Origin: Aquila chrysaetos chrysaetos
Taxonomy: Eukaryota > Chordata > Aves > Accipitriformes > Accipitridae
Length of the DNA: 64,000 nt
Direction of reading: 5' to 3'
Assembly: GCF_900496995.4 (NCBI RefSeq)
Contig: NC_044005.1
Location: forward strand, 51,842,517-51,906,516
Position numbers and translations under genes: made by a program. The number at the start of each line of letters is the position of its first letter. Position 1 is the first letter of the stretch. The notes below the pieces were generated by a model that was given only the letters and a program-made list of their open reading frames with translations, did not search any database and had not been told where the DNA came from. Below are positions 36,179 through 47,560 of the stretch, piece after piece.

Positions 36179-38499
36179 CCCGTCACGTCCCCGTGGCGGC
36201 GTTATGGCGGCCGGGCCTGCGAGGCCTGCGCCGGGCCGGTTGCTCCCGGGCTAACGGGGAGGCGGCGGCCCGCTCTTCGGGGGTCCTGCGCGGGGCGGGG
36301 CGGGGGGGACACCTTCGCCATCTTGCGTTGGCTGCCGTTGTCGGAAGCAGTCGGCAGGCCTGCTGTCTTAATTCCTGGATAAAGCAGGGTGGGAAGCGAT
36401 AATCCACGCGTCCTTCGAGCTGGAACCGCTGCGGCCGTGTCCACAGCTACTCGTTGCACGCAAACGGAAACCTTAAAACGTTTCGGGGTGCTTGCGGGTG
36501 CGCGCTGGGTCGCCCCGGGCCTGCGGCGGTGGTGGCCGCTCGTGATCCTTTAACGCCCAGAAATCGCGAGCGTCTGAGAACACGAAAGATAAGGATGCTA
36601 AATTCTAACTGTAATCGGGAATACTGAAACAAATGTGTCTGGTTAAAACACGGAGTTTTTCTCAAAGTCTGGAAAGAGCCTACCCGTAATTAGCACCGGT
36701 TTTAACAAATGGGGCATGATTGCATCCAAGGACAAACGCTTACGTGGCAACCCGTACTGCTCTTTAAAGAGGTCTGTGTGAGGCTGAGTCAAAGAACAGA
36801 GGCCAGAGAAAAGGAAAGGTCCCTCGCTGGCAGCATGCGTTCAGCAACAATAGGCTTAATCCTTTACTGAACCAGACCTTGATCCCGTCGAAGCTATTGA
36901 GGCCAAATTCCTGTCGGTTTCCATTAGAATCCGACCTAAAAAAGGAAAGCAGGCCTGGGCTCTTAAGATATCTAAAGAGTTCAGGCAAAGCTACTCCGAA
37001 TGCACGCAGCTCCGTAAGAGAAGCAGCACCTTGGAAAAGTGTACTTAGTAAAAAAGAAGCCCGTGGCTGTGTTTGGATAGGTTTGTGACTGTTCACTGCA
37101 GCTGCAGGTCTACTGCGAAAATGCGCTAGTGAATGCAAGATTTTGTTTTACGCTCTGTGAGTTGTGGAACAGGCATGGCAGTTAAAGGGAATATCAGATA
37201 GTGCCGAAGCTTTTAACCAAAAAGTAAATGCGTTGCACCTTACTGGACTAAAGAAATAAGGAGCACACAGGTATCTAGTTGAACAGATTGGAATAAGGAG
37301 ATCAGAAATTATCTGCTTAAGTTCTAGTAAGATTATACCTTCTAAAATGTCACCTACACTATTATCAATCCTTATTACCACCTCTCATTTCAGTCAGAAT
37401 GGGTATTATTTACGTATCTTTTTCTTGTGTTTCTGGTTTGGGCATGAACACATCCCATCTATTCCAGTGATGGATTCCTTTATGCGTATTAGTTTATGCC
37501 TGTTAGAATTGAAACCACCTCATTTTTATCTTTTCTACCTCTGCTTGCTTCACAGTCCTGTTCTCTCTTAGGTGTCTCCTTGTTTGTTTTTACTGTTGTC
37601 TACCATGTCATCAAACTGGAATTTATGTCTGATGCTTGCCACTAAATTATTAATGAATACAGTGGATTGGAAAGTAAAGACTCACTAGACTAATCCTTAA
37701 AAGACACCACTTCCCCTGTTAAGTGTCTGCAGTCCTGCCATTAATATTTTGCTGATGCTTTCACAATGGAGAACTATTAATCCATATTTCAGTGTTTCTG
37801 TTTATAAAGCATTTTTTTCTGTTTCTTCTAATGTATGTGATACTATATAAGCCTTGGCAGATATGCCGATGTTGTATTCAGCAGGAGCTCAATCCATGCT
37901 GCACTTGGCACAGTTAAGGAGAGAGGGGAGAAAACTAGCTTCCTTCTGCTGTGGTTTTGAGTCAGTTTATATCAAAGCAGTTCGGGGAGTTAGTGTGGAG
38001 ACCCTCAGAATTGCTGCAAGTTACGCTAGCAGTAAAGCAGTGGATGACACGTGGTATCATGCCCCCCCTTTCCACGCTCCTGCACCTTCAACAAACCCTC
38101 GGTACCAAACAAAGAAAGTTTAAAGTCGGCCGTGTGCCCCTCAAGTGGAAGTCTACCCTTGGCCCTTGTGTTCTGGCAGCCAGAGGAGGGGCTGAGGGTT
38201 GAGTTCCAAAGTGTAAATATACTAAACACAAATCCTTATTTTATTTCAGTGCCGCATTTGTTCCGTGAACCCCTGTTGCTTATCACTCACTGCATTCCTT
38301 TCCTCTAAGCTGTTGTAGAACATGGGATCCCCATCTTTCTTACACTACCATTCTCATTACAGTGATAAATTTTTGACTGTCATTGAAGACTAAGATACAC
38401 AAATTTTCCAGAATGATTTCTTCTTTCAAATGTTGTATATAGTTTTTACAGTCCGTGACACAAGCTTGTCCCTTGTGCTACAAGTGTTTCAAGCATGCT

Positions 38500-38830
38500 A
38501 ACAGTGCAGGGGGGCCTGGCAGCCGGCTCGGCTAGCCAGGGACTCCTCTGGCAGTGTGCAGCCAACATCACACTGCCTCCCTCATTCTTTGGCCCTGGCA
38601 CCCGGCAGTCCGGGCAAAGAGTGTAAGAGCAGTGCCCAGAACGGTGTCAGTGAGACAAAATGTCGTTCGCTTCGACTCCCTTGAAATGCAGTCGCCGTTG
38701 TTTCGGTGATGTACAAAAGGTAGGTTGATCGACGGGAGTCCAAAGCCTAGTCTTGGGTTTGCAAGTGGGTTTTCGTTTCGACTAGCTGGAAACTGTTGCG
38801 GTTCGTGTCTATCTCAGCAGTATATGCTTA
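38500..38830. other. CpG-dense block, unclassified
   Basis: The segment carries clustered CpGs (GCCGGCTCGGC, ACCCGGCAGTCCGGGC, GTCGTTCGCTTCGAC, CAGTCGCCG, GATCGACGGG, TTTCGTTTCGAC) in a CpG-poor neighbourhood. It holds no open frame of note and no terminal repeats. It could be a small distal CpG island or a relatively recent insertion. Confidence 0.3.
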
Positions 38831-41169
38831 CAGTCCTGCTGTGCTGTAGCTAAACTGATTTCTAGTCACTATTTGTAGATGCAGAACAAAGTGTTAAGGC
38901 CTGAACTGGTGTCTGAAAATCCAACTACTGTACCTCGTATTATTTCTGTATTTTGCTTCCATAAACCAGATATGTAGCAACCTCTGCCAAGTAAATTACT
39001 TAACAGTTTTGGAAGGATTGTGTTGGTTAGTCATGAGAACAATCCCATTTTGCTTTAAAAACAGAAAGCTGAATGATGCTGAGGAGGAAAAGTGGGAGAA
39101 GAGGAGCTGAGTCTCTGTCTCGGTTCTTTCAGTCTGTTACTTTCACTGGATCTGTACCCATTCTGTCTGTGAACTCCCAAGGAGAGATCCTGATTGTTTT
39201 GCTTTCATTTAGTGGCAGTAAAAAATTCCACAGAGCATACAAAACAAATTTATTTTATTGCCCCAGTTGGCAGGCAAGGTAAAATTTTCTTCTGCCAGTA
39301 AGTAAACATTGACTTTTTCCATTATCCCAGCTGTCAGAATCATATCACAGTGTATGTTGCCGTTGAATTGAAGTCATCCATATGGTGATGCAGACGAGCA
39401 GAAAAAAACCACCACAAAACAGTTACTGCCTTACAATGCAGTGTGTTTAAATGTTTTAGTTTTCCAGGCAGAGAGCTTCCAGTATTAAAGCCTTCTTTTC
39501 CCAATAGCAAATCTTGTGCTTTAGTCTCAAGACACTAGAATCTCTTTCTCTTTGACTTCCTCCCCATCAACAGGGAATATTAACCTTGTATTTTTAAAAA
39601 AGATTCTTTGTGATCTTCAAAATCATTACATTTACAAAAAGTTACAAGGTTAGATTTTGGATTTCTTTTAAATTTGGCCCTGAGTTGTACATCTGTAAGA
39701 CTTACAATAACTTGTAACTACATATAAAATGTAGGTCTGTAGCTATAAGGCAGACTTTATTTTAACTTTATTGAAGCTGAAATTCTTGTACAATCATACG
39801 CTTCAGAAATGAAATCTTGAAAACTAGCTGGAGTCACAAGATTCCTGATAGACGGAAAAACGTAATCGCAGAGGGGGTAGCATGCTTGTGACTGCATTTT
39901 ATGTTAGTGGAAGGAAAGCAAAATATCAAAACTATGTTGTTGCCATCTTCATCTTTCATTTAAAGAGTAATGAATTAGAAATTGCAATTTCCTTTTGTAT
40001 CACTAGATGGTATATGGTAACTGTAGGGAAGCTGAGCTCTTAAAAAAATTTTTGATAGAGTATAGGTACCGCTGACTCCTGATCCAGCTATTGCACTGGC
40101 CAGACTCCTGGCTTACAGAGGAAATGCATGCAAAGCCATTCCTGACAACTAAAACTGCTTGTTGTTGTACCAAAACCCTGGTCCTATTGCAGTCAGTGGC
40201 AAAACTTGCTGAGTGGTTCTGTGCTCGTGTTTTCTGGGAAACTGCACACTAGTTAGGCCTCTAACTCAGGGTTATATTTAAAAAAAAGGAACTCTGTATT
40301 GAAATGCTTGAAAACATTGGAAAGTTAGCAAAGTCTTTGAACTGCGTGTGTCAGACCCTCTGAGCTACCGGCTGTGAGCTCTCGGTAGGTGTAAAAGTCC
40401 TTACAGAGACAGAACAAATGGAAATTTAGGCTTGTAATTTTTGTTACACCTATATGACGTACCATATAGTTGCCATCCAAGCAGCTACTTTTACACTAGA
40501 GGGCATATTATTATTTTGCGGGTAATATTTTTGAATGCTACAATAGCACAATCAGAACAGCATCTCCTATAGCAATTATAAAAGGAAAAAAAAAAAGAAA
40601 TAGATAAAATAGGAAAAAAAGTAAGAAAATAATAGAACAAACAAGCAAAGCACAGCCAAATCAAACTCCATAAAAGTATTTTTTCCCAGAAATTATAAGA
40701 AGATCAATGTGAATTTTAGCATCTGAGAAAAATTCTCTTGCTGAATCCATTAAACGGCTGACATGACTCAAGAAAGCTTCCTCACCTCAGCTCATGTTGG
40801 GACCTGGTAACACTGCAACCTTAGGACATAAAAGCCTTCTAACAGATAAGATACGAGCTAACAAGCCCTCCAGTATTTTGAATAACAAGTGAGGTGGTTT
40901 TGTTATTATTTTATAAAAGAACCAAGAGCATTTTATGCTGTTCCATTTGGGTAAAAGGTTCAACAACTTAAACGGAGCTATTTCCACTTTCCAGTTATGA
41001 TAATGCCCTTTTAGTTTGAAAATTTTCAATTAAAAATTAAAACTTATCTGGATGACTCTGTCCTCTAGGCTTTACTTGTGTGAAAAGGGTCACGTGAGCA
41101 AGATTTATGGACACAATCTTATTTCTCCTGTTCCATATAGGAGCCAACATTTTCTTAGTGCTTTTTAGC

Positions 41170-41185
41170 AAAAAAAAAAAAAAAA
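41170..41185. repeat. A16 homopolymer
   Basis: Sixteen consecutive A in intergenic DNA. No retroelement or retrocopy body was recognised upstream of it. Confidence 0.85.
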
Positions 41186-43279
41186 GCATCCAGTTTTCAG
41201 AGGCTACTTTGCTGTTTGGTGGTTTGTGTTTTTTGCATTCCCTTGGTCTCTCTATGCTTAGACTCTGTGGCTTTCTGGGTGAGAGACCCTTTCATTATGG
41301 TGGGCAGTATCATCTGAAGCTTTCATAACAGTTTCTCCCAGTGTCACCAGTTTCCACAGTAGCATGAAACATAGCGGAGAAGGACTTAGTGTGCAGGGCT
41401 CTCTTCTGTACAGCTTCACCCCGCTGTGCCTTTGCTCCCCTCAGTCTTCTCCCCAGAGTTTGGCAGGGTAGTGCTGTTGGCTGGTGTGTCCTTTCTACCC
41501 CAGTAGTGGAGAGAATGAAGTGGGATGAACAGGTCTCAGGAGGTAAGGGAGTGAGGACTGCAGCCGTGCTGTGCGTTGCATAGTCCCCCAGTGCTGCAGC
41601 TAGGCAGCGAACGAGGAGAAGAGAGTCTCAGACATGCAGCACCATCCTCCATTACAATCTCCACGGCAGAACAGGAGCCCTCCCAAAGCAGGTCTCAGTT
41701 TCCAACCTTGGGGAACAGATCAATTTTTGTAGTACTTAAGACCAGCAAGAGAAAATGTTTTCTGAAGGTGTACAGAGCTATGCTACAGAAAAGGGAGAAT
41801 AAGTAGCTATGCCACCCAAAAGAAGCGTTCGTCTTGGCTGCAACAGGTCGCCGTGTAGTGTGGCAGCATCTCTTTGTTTCTTGAATGAGGAATAACAACA
41901 TGTTGTAAAGAAAATAACTGGGGTAAATGTTCCCGTTTGAAGTCTAGTCTCTTTCTCTGTACCCTCACATCTCCCAATGAGATGTCTATGATGGCTGATG
42001 TTACAGAGAATGCAGGATTAGGTCAGACTTGTAATGTGCTTTTCAGCTACGCAGTTGAAGTAGTACTGCTTCTTAATAGTTTTTGAATTTTTAAATGCCA
42101 ATAATGTAGACTAAATAAAGGTCTGTGAGAAGGAGTTTCTTTCTATGGCTTCACCAGACTTTTCTCCATAAAGAAGGAAAAGAAGATGGAGTTGTTATGA
42201 CAAAATCTTAGAAGGAAATGAATGTCAATCAATGCTTAAATAATTATTATAATTGTGATTTTAATGACTGTCACCTCTAAGAGCCACACAGGGTGGGACA
42301 GTTAATGGAAAGGTGATGTTGCAGATGGAAACAACATGGTATCACTTGCTTTTGCATCTATTTTATAAAGTGTTCTCAGGCAATGTTGACAGCATAGTAC
42401 AGAAAAGTGCATTTCTTAGTGGCACGAACTCTGAGCTGACAGGAGTTCACTGAGGATTTGAGGCACACATTAATCAGTAACGCTGCACTGCCTGTTATAT
42501 CTTAGAGTTTAATTAACAAATTCAGTGAAGGGAAATAGCATCCATAAGCACTGATAAAGGGGTGTTCAGCATAGCTTGGAAAATAACCATCTGAATGTTA
42601 ATAAAGTCAAAAGTTCATCATTCCCCCTCACAGTTACCCACACAGCCCCCAAACCAGTACTTACGCACAACCTTACATTTTGCAAGTAGCTTCATTAGAT
42701 CCAGCAGGATAGACTGCCCAAATGAATATCTGTGTGTGTTTAACTGCCCGCTGCCATGCGATCTGCTTGGCTTGGCCCAGGGCACGTATGAAATGTTTTA
42801 TGCCTTCTCCTATAGCAGGGAACAGTGAAGGGTTTGGAAACGTAAGAGTGCAATTAACCCCTGTGTAGATCTTCTCCAAGGGGAAGAGAGGGACAACTCT
42901 ACATCCTGGTTGAGTTCGCTGACAAACGAGTTTAGAAATGGCATGAGCAGGCTGCCCTGCTAGCACCATTTACCAGGAAGAGGTGCTCCAGTAGAAGATA
43001 AATGACTTGTAATCTCGAGAGAAGGGATGCATTCTCTGCAGCCCAGAGTGCAATACCCTTTCCTTCTGTACGCCTAATGCCTTAACTTCAGCCATTTCCT
43101 GCTCATCCCGTTAGCTCTAGTAGTCCTAATTGTTCTGATGGAGCGCCCATCAGCTCTGTGGATTTCACAGGATGACAAAAATTAGCAGCAGCAACACTGT
43201 ATTCCCTCTCTGGACCCAAAGGAAGAGAGCAGGCAAAAGAAAGTGGAAGGCAGTGGAAGGAAAGTTCACAAAAGGATTA

Positions 43280-43472
43280 CGGTACCTGTGGGATCCCAAA
43301 TTCTAATCTCTGCTCTGGCATAAACTTTACCACACCAGTAGTCAACTTACCTACCTGTGAGATGGATTATAATACTTACCAGTTTCACAGGGGCCTTGTG
43401 AGGATTCATTAGTTACAATCCTTTGAAGATAGAAAGTACAAAGTGGTAGTATTCTGCTGACACCATAATCCT
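43280..43472 (+). repeat. MIR-type amniote SINE, nearly full length
   Basis: The order of motifs matches the MIR/MIR1-amniote consensus: TGGGATCCCAAATTCTAATC, CTCTGCTCTGGCA, CAACTTACC, CTGTGAGATGGATTATAATA, CTTACC, ACAGGGGCCTTGTGAGGATT and the tail CCTTTGAAGATAGAAAGTAC ending in GTAGTATT. The tail resembles the CTTTGA-GAT-GAAA-GCGCTATA-TATTATT end known in amniote copies. The element is old and diverged but its structure runs from the A/B-box side to the tail. Confidence 0.65.
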
Positions 43473-46400
43473 CTGCAGGTTCCTAAGTGTCATCAGGGGA
43501 CCCTCTGAGGAAAGAGTTGTTTCTTAACTGTGGTTACTTACCATTTATTGTCTGCTATGTATGCTTGAGTGTATATCTGCTTGGATTTTCTTTACTGCAT
43601 TTTTTTTCTCTTTAGTTCAGTTGATAGGATCTCAAGGTGAAATTAATTTCTTCAGTTTGTGGTGATGCTACCCTGGGGACGGCTACACCGGAGAGCCTTA
43701 GCCTCTGTGTACATCAGTTCATAATTACTGGTCTCGCTGGAATTTAACTGAGATAGAGAGTGCTATTCCAGGGCTTCTTGTTGTGTGAATTAGGTCTCTT
43801 GGTACATCTGCAGTGTTAGCTTGGAGTTTGTTTGTGGTTTAGGTCTGTTTTAATAATACTGAAAAGCTTCTGATGTATTAATGCATCATTAATTTGCAAG
43901 AAAGCGTATTCTTTTAAAGGGCTAAGGTAAGTAGATTAGGCATTTCGTTATTTTATTCTAAGCTCTCACATGAGCTGTGATTTTAGAAGTGTTCTAATTA
44001 TGTGGAGCATTGAAAGCTGGGGGAAAGAAAAATGGAATAAGGTGTTCTTGTTTCTTGACTTCCAGCAGTGCTGATAAAAGCTGTGAGGGGTTCCTATTAG
44101 AAACAGGCGAGGAGTCTCAGTTCACCACCCTTCCTGGTTTTGAGTAGGATGCTACTTCAGTCTTAGTTCTGGCCCTTGTTCTTGCTGGATAGTACTTAAC
44201 TCTATAATTAGTTTCACTGATTTCAGTTAATTCATTCAGATGCATGATGATCACTTCTTCCACTGTTGTTGTCCTCTTTGCAAGGGAGTTGTCATAAGCT
44301 TCTTCAAATTCAGGTAAAGGAAATGGCTACACCATTTCCATTAACTTTGAAATGAGCTCTGAAAAATCTCTTCTGCCTGTCTCCATTTTGTGTCACCATT
44401 CAGCACCACTGACTTTAGCTGTGTATTGGGTAACGCCACAGGGACACACTCAAAGCCAGCGTAGCTCAGTGCCATTCCGTGGAGTTCAGCAGACTTTCAG
44501 CTGCTCACATCAGCTATGAATAATGTGAAGCCTTTAAACTACAGAGCATGTGAATGGCAAGATGACTGGGCTGCATCCATCCCTGGTATAAATTCCTGGA
44601 TTTATATGAGGGCTGAATTTATGGCATCTATTTACCTGGGGGCTCAAAGCTGCCCCCATTATTAATTTTGAGCAGGATGCTGCAACTACGTTATTCCACT
44701 GATCATGGATTAAATTCATTGCTATTGTAAGAACACGTAACTCCTTGAGTTCCAGTGAAGTGACACTGGGTTACTCCTGCCGCAGATTCATTCATATGGT
44801 TTCATCCAAGGCTCTAACACAATTGGATAGTGAAACAAAGTTGAATCAGACTGTAATGTCTTAAAGAGTGAGCAGGCTAGAAGAGGTAATCAGATGTGGA
44901 TGAATGAATTAACTTACTTCTGATTCATATTACGGATTCCACAAGGCTATAGATTTCAAAGATTAAGCAGTACATTTTATAGGAGGCATAGTGCGCTTGG
45001 TTTGAGAGAAGGTGATGAATGGACCACCTGTACTTTCATTTGCATTTCCATACCACGGAAGGTATTTATGGGTTTTTAAGGAACGCGTGCAGTTGTATAC
45101 ATCCTCACGTATACGGTTGTGGATGCTTCATGCTTTGTGTTGTGTGGCAAAATTTCTGTGATGCTCAGGCCGAGCAAAGTAGATATTCTGTGTAGGTTCA
45201 GGTAAATTAGCACTGGTGGTTTTGGTTCAGCTTGATGTGATGTCGACTAATGGTGTTGATGGAGCAATTCTTTGCATTGTCTAGCTTATACCTCATCACT
45301 CCCACTTCAGTTTCAAGTTTGCTGTAAATTGCATCAGGAGGGATAAATTACAGAAGTCTGCAGGAGGAGCAGAAAGCTTTGCCAGCTCTGCAGAGGAGTA
45401 TTTGGGACTCACGGTATCTGGACAGGTGTTGTGGACAGTTTGGGATTGCTGGGTAAGTGCAGAAGCTGGGTATTTCTACTGAGAAGTTTAGCAGCAGTAT
45501 GGTTACTTATTCTATAGTTTTACCTGATATCATCAGGCTTCATTCTTCAGTGAGGTGTATGGTATCTATCATCATTCCTCTTCGATTAGCTGAAAAGCTG
45601 CTGAATCTTCTTTAGGAGCCCAGATTCTGTGGCGTTTTTGCATTAAGATTATCTCCAGCAATGGGATAGAAAGCTCTTGTAGCTAAAATAAGGGTGTGAG
45701 AGAGCCTGCAGCTTTACACAGAACAAGAATTTATAAAGGAACATACTTTAACTGGTCATGCAGCTTAGAGGCGGTAGCAGTCAAGATCTCTCTGGTAAAT
45801 ATGAAAGCTCGTATTGGAGAGGCGCCTGGGATGATAGAAGTGTAGAGAAGGGAGGACTCATATTTTAAACTCATTTAAAATTGTTAACTTGGTTTAGACT
45901 AGACACACAGTCCAGTTATGACAGTTTAAGAGCTGACGCTCTTAGTTGAGTGCCCATAACTGTCTTTGTATAAACTTTTAAACCAGAAGAAAGTAGCTCA
46001 AAGCTAGGTCACACTGGGTGAGATTCAATAAGAGTCTTAAACACACTTCAGCCTCTATATGTAGGTGTCTAGATATGCCACTCATTTAAATCTATGGAGA
46101 TGTAGGTAGGATTCAGGTTCCCATGTACAGGTGTCTTGTGCCTCCTGAGATGCTGTAGGGTTTCCGAGCAGGGCCTTTGGGATACCCGTGTCCCTTTGCA
46201 GCAGTAGCTGGACTCCAGGCAGGCTGTCCCGGAGCATCTCGGATGGCACTCCATGCGTTCAGGCAGCTGCACTGAGCTCCCAGGCAGTACAGTCAGAAGA
46301 GTCTCTGGATCAATTCAGTTTACCCTAAAGTAGACATCAAAGGTGGGAAACAGTGACATCTAATGCTGTTTCAGAGAGTAGGTGAGACCCATGCATCATT

Positions 46401-47149
46401 GCAGATATGACACAGGCCCTACAGGAGACCTGTGCCCTTTTTGAAGTGCTGTTTGGAAGTCAGATGGGATATGATAGGGAATGTGAAATGGCCCTGGGCA
46501 CCTGCCTTTGGGCAACTGAATCACCCTCCAGGCTCCACTGGCTGTATTCACCAATTCTCCATTGACAATAAGAGGACTTTAGACACCCAACCTGTGCAGA
46601 CACCTCCACGGGGACGGTGAAAATTAGGCATGCTCATCTCAGACTGAACCTCATCCTTTCCCTCAGAGCTGAAACGGACAGGTCATACACAGAAGCTGCC
46701 TCGGCCAACGGGTTGTGCTCCAGTAAGTCACCAACTCCTGCTCCTGAGACTGCCCTTTCTTGCTGGGAATTACGCTTGCCCGTGCCCAGGTACATGCGTG
46801 CTGGTAGAAGCCAAAAGTCTTCAGGGCAGCTGTGGGCAAAAGAGAGGCTGTTGCTAACAGGGCTGATAGCTGCTGCGCTCGTCAAGGCTGCCAAGGATTT
46901 TTTGCCCTGATGGCAGATGCTGAAGGATTGATTGCATCACATGAGCTTACACTTGTGATCTTTTTCATATATAATGAGCTATATATAAAAATTTCTGCTG
47001 CATGATGGCAGTGAGGGGACTGTACAACATATACAAAGGACACCACAAAGTTTTCATCTTTCCACTGTCCATCTGTGGATAGTAAGGTGGAATAACACCA
47101 TAATAGAATAATTACCATAATATTCTTTAACAATGGAAGTCTTGCTGAT

Positions 47150-47560
47150 AGTTGAACATATTTAAATTAGGAGATGCCCTTTCTCATGATGCAGTGAAAG
47201 ACAGTATTGTTAACTACCAGCACCCATAACTTTACAGGTAATTGCAGCTATGTATGAGCCATGCTCTTGTTTGATTAAATTGGTTTACCCAATAATTGAA
47301 GGCTTATTGTAATATAATTGTAATTGTAATATACTGTGTTATTTCTGAACAATAGAGAAGTAAAGGCTAAAGGGTATCCAGTGGAACAAACTACCTCCTG
47401 CATGCAAATAAATTATCCAGTTGCTGTTATAAACAAGAAGCATTGTGTTCTGCCAGAATTGCAACAAAGAAATCATTATCTGTCTGGCCTGTGTATTGAA
47501 GAACAATAATCTGTATTTCCAAAATTAAAACCATAATTAAGCTATTATTATGAGTCCACA
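47150..47560. promoter_or_regulatory. Candidate conserved non-coding / enhancer-like stretch
   Basis: AT-rich sequence dense in homeodomain- and POU-type words: an exact octamer ATGCAAAT (47,402-47,409), several TAATT/AATTA cores, GTAATTGTAAT repeats and ATAATTAAG. It is free of recognisable repeats. This resembles developmental regulatory DNA flanking genes such as RSPO3, but conservation cannot be judged from one sequence. Confidence 0.25.

Larger units (their letters stand above)
35110..36560 (-). promoter_or_regulatory. RNF146: CpG-island promoter of RNF146
   Basis: About 1.4 kb with very high GC and frequent CpG, in sharp contrast to the flanks. It contains GC boxes (GGGGCGGGGC near 36,292), several GTGACGCC octamers, a GTCACGTGAC palindrome, GACGTCAC near 36,058 and YY1-like CAAGATGGCG on the minus strand near 36,317. 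It has no TATA box that I can support. Its position upstream of RNF146 on the minus strand fits a broad housekeeping promoter. Such islands often fire in both directions; nothing coding was seen on the plus-strand side. The many long open frames in the island result from GC content. Confidence 0.85.

Noticed and set aside
37854-38123. 89-codon plus-strand frame downstream of the divergent side of the CpG island
   Set aside because: No splice or conservation evidence and no domain; not enough to propose a divergent gene.
46040-46640. Phrases resembling old sauropsid repeats (TAGGTGTCTAGATATGCC, TTTAGACACCCAACC)
   Set aside because: Similarity too weak and scattered to name an element by eye.
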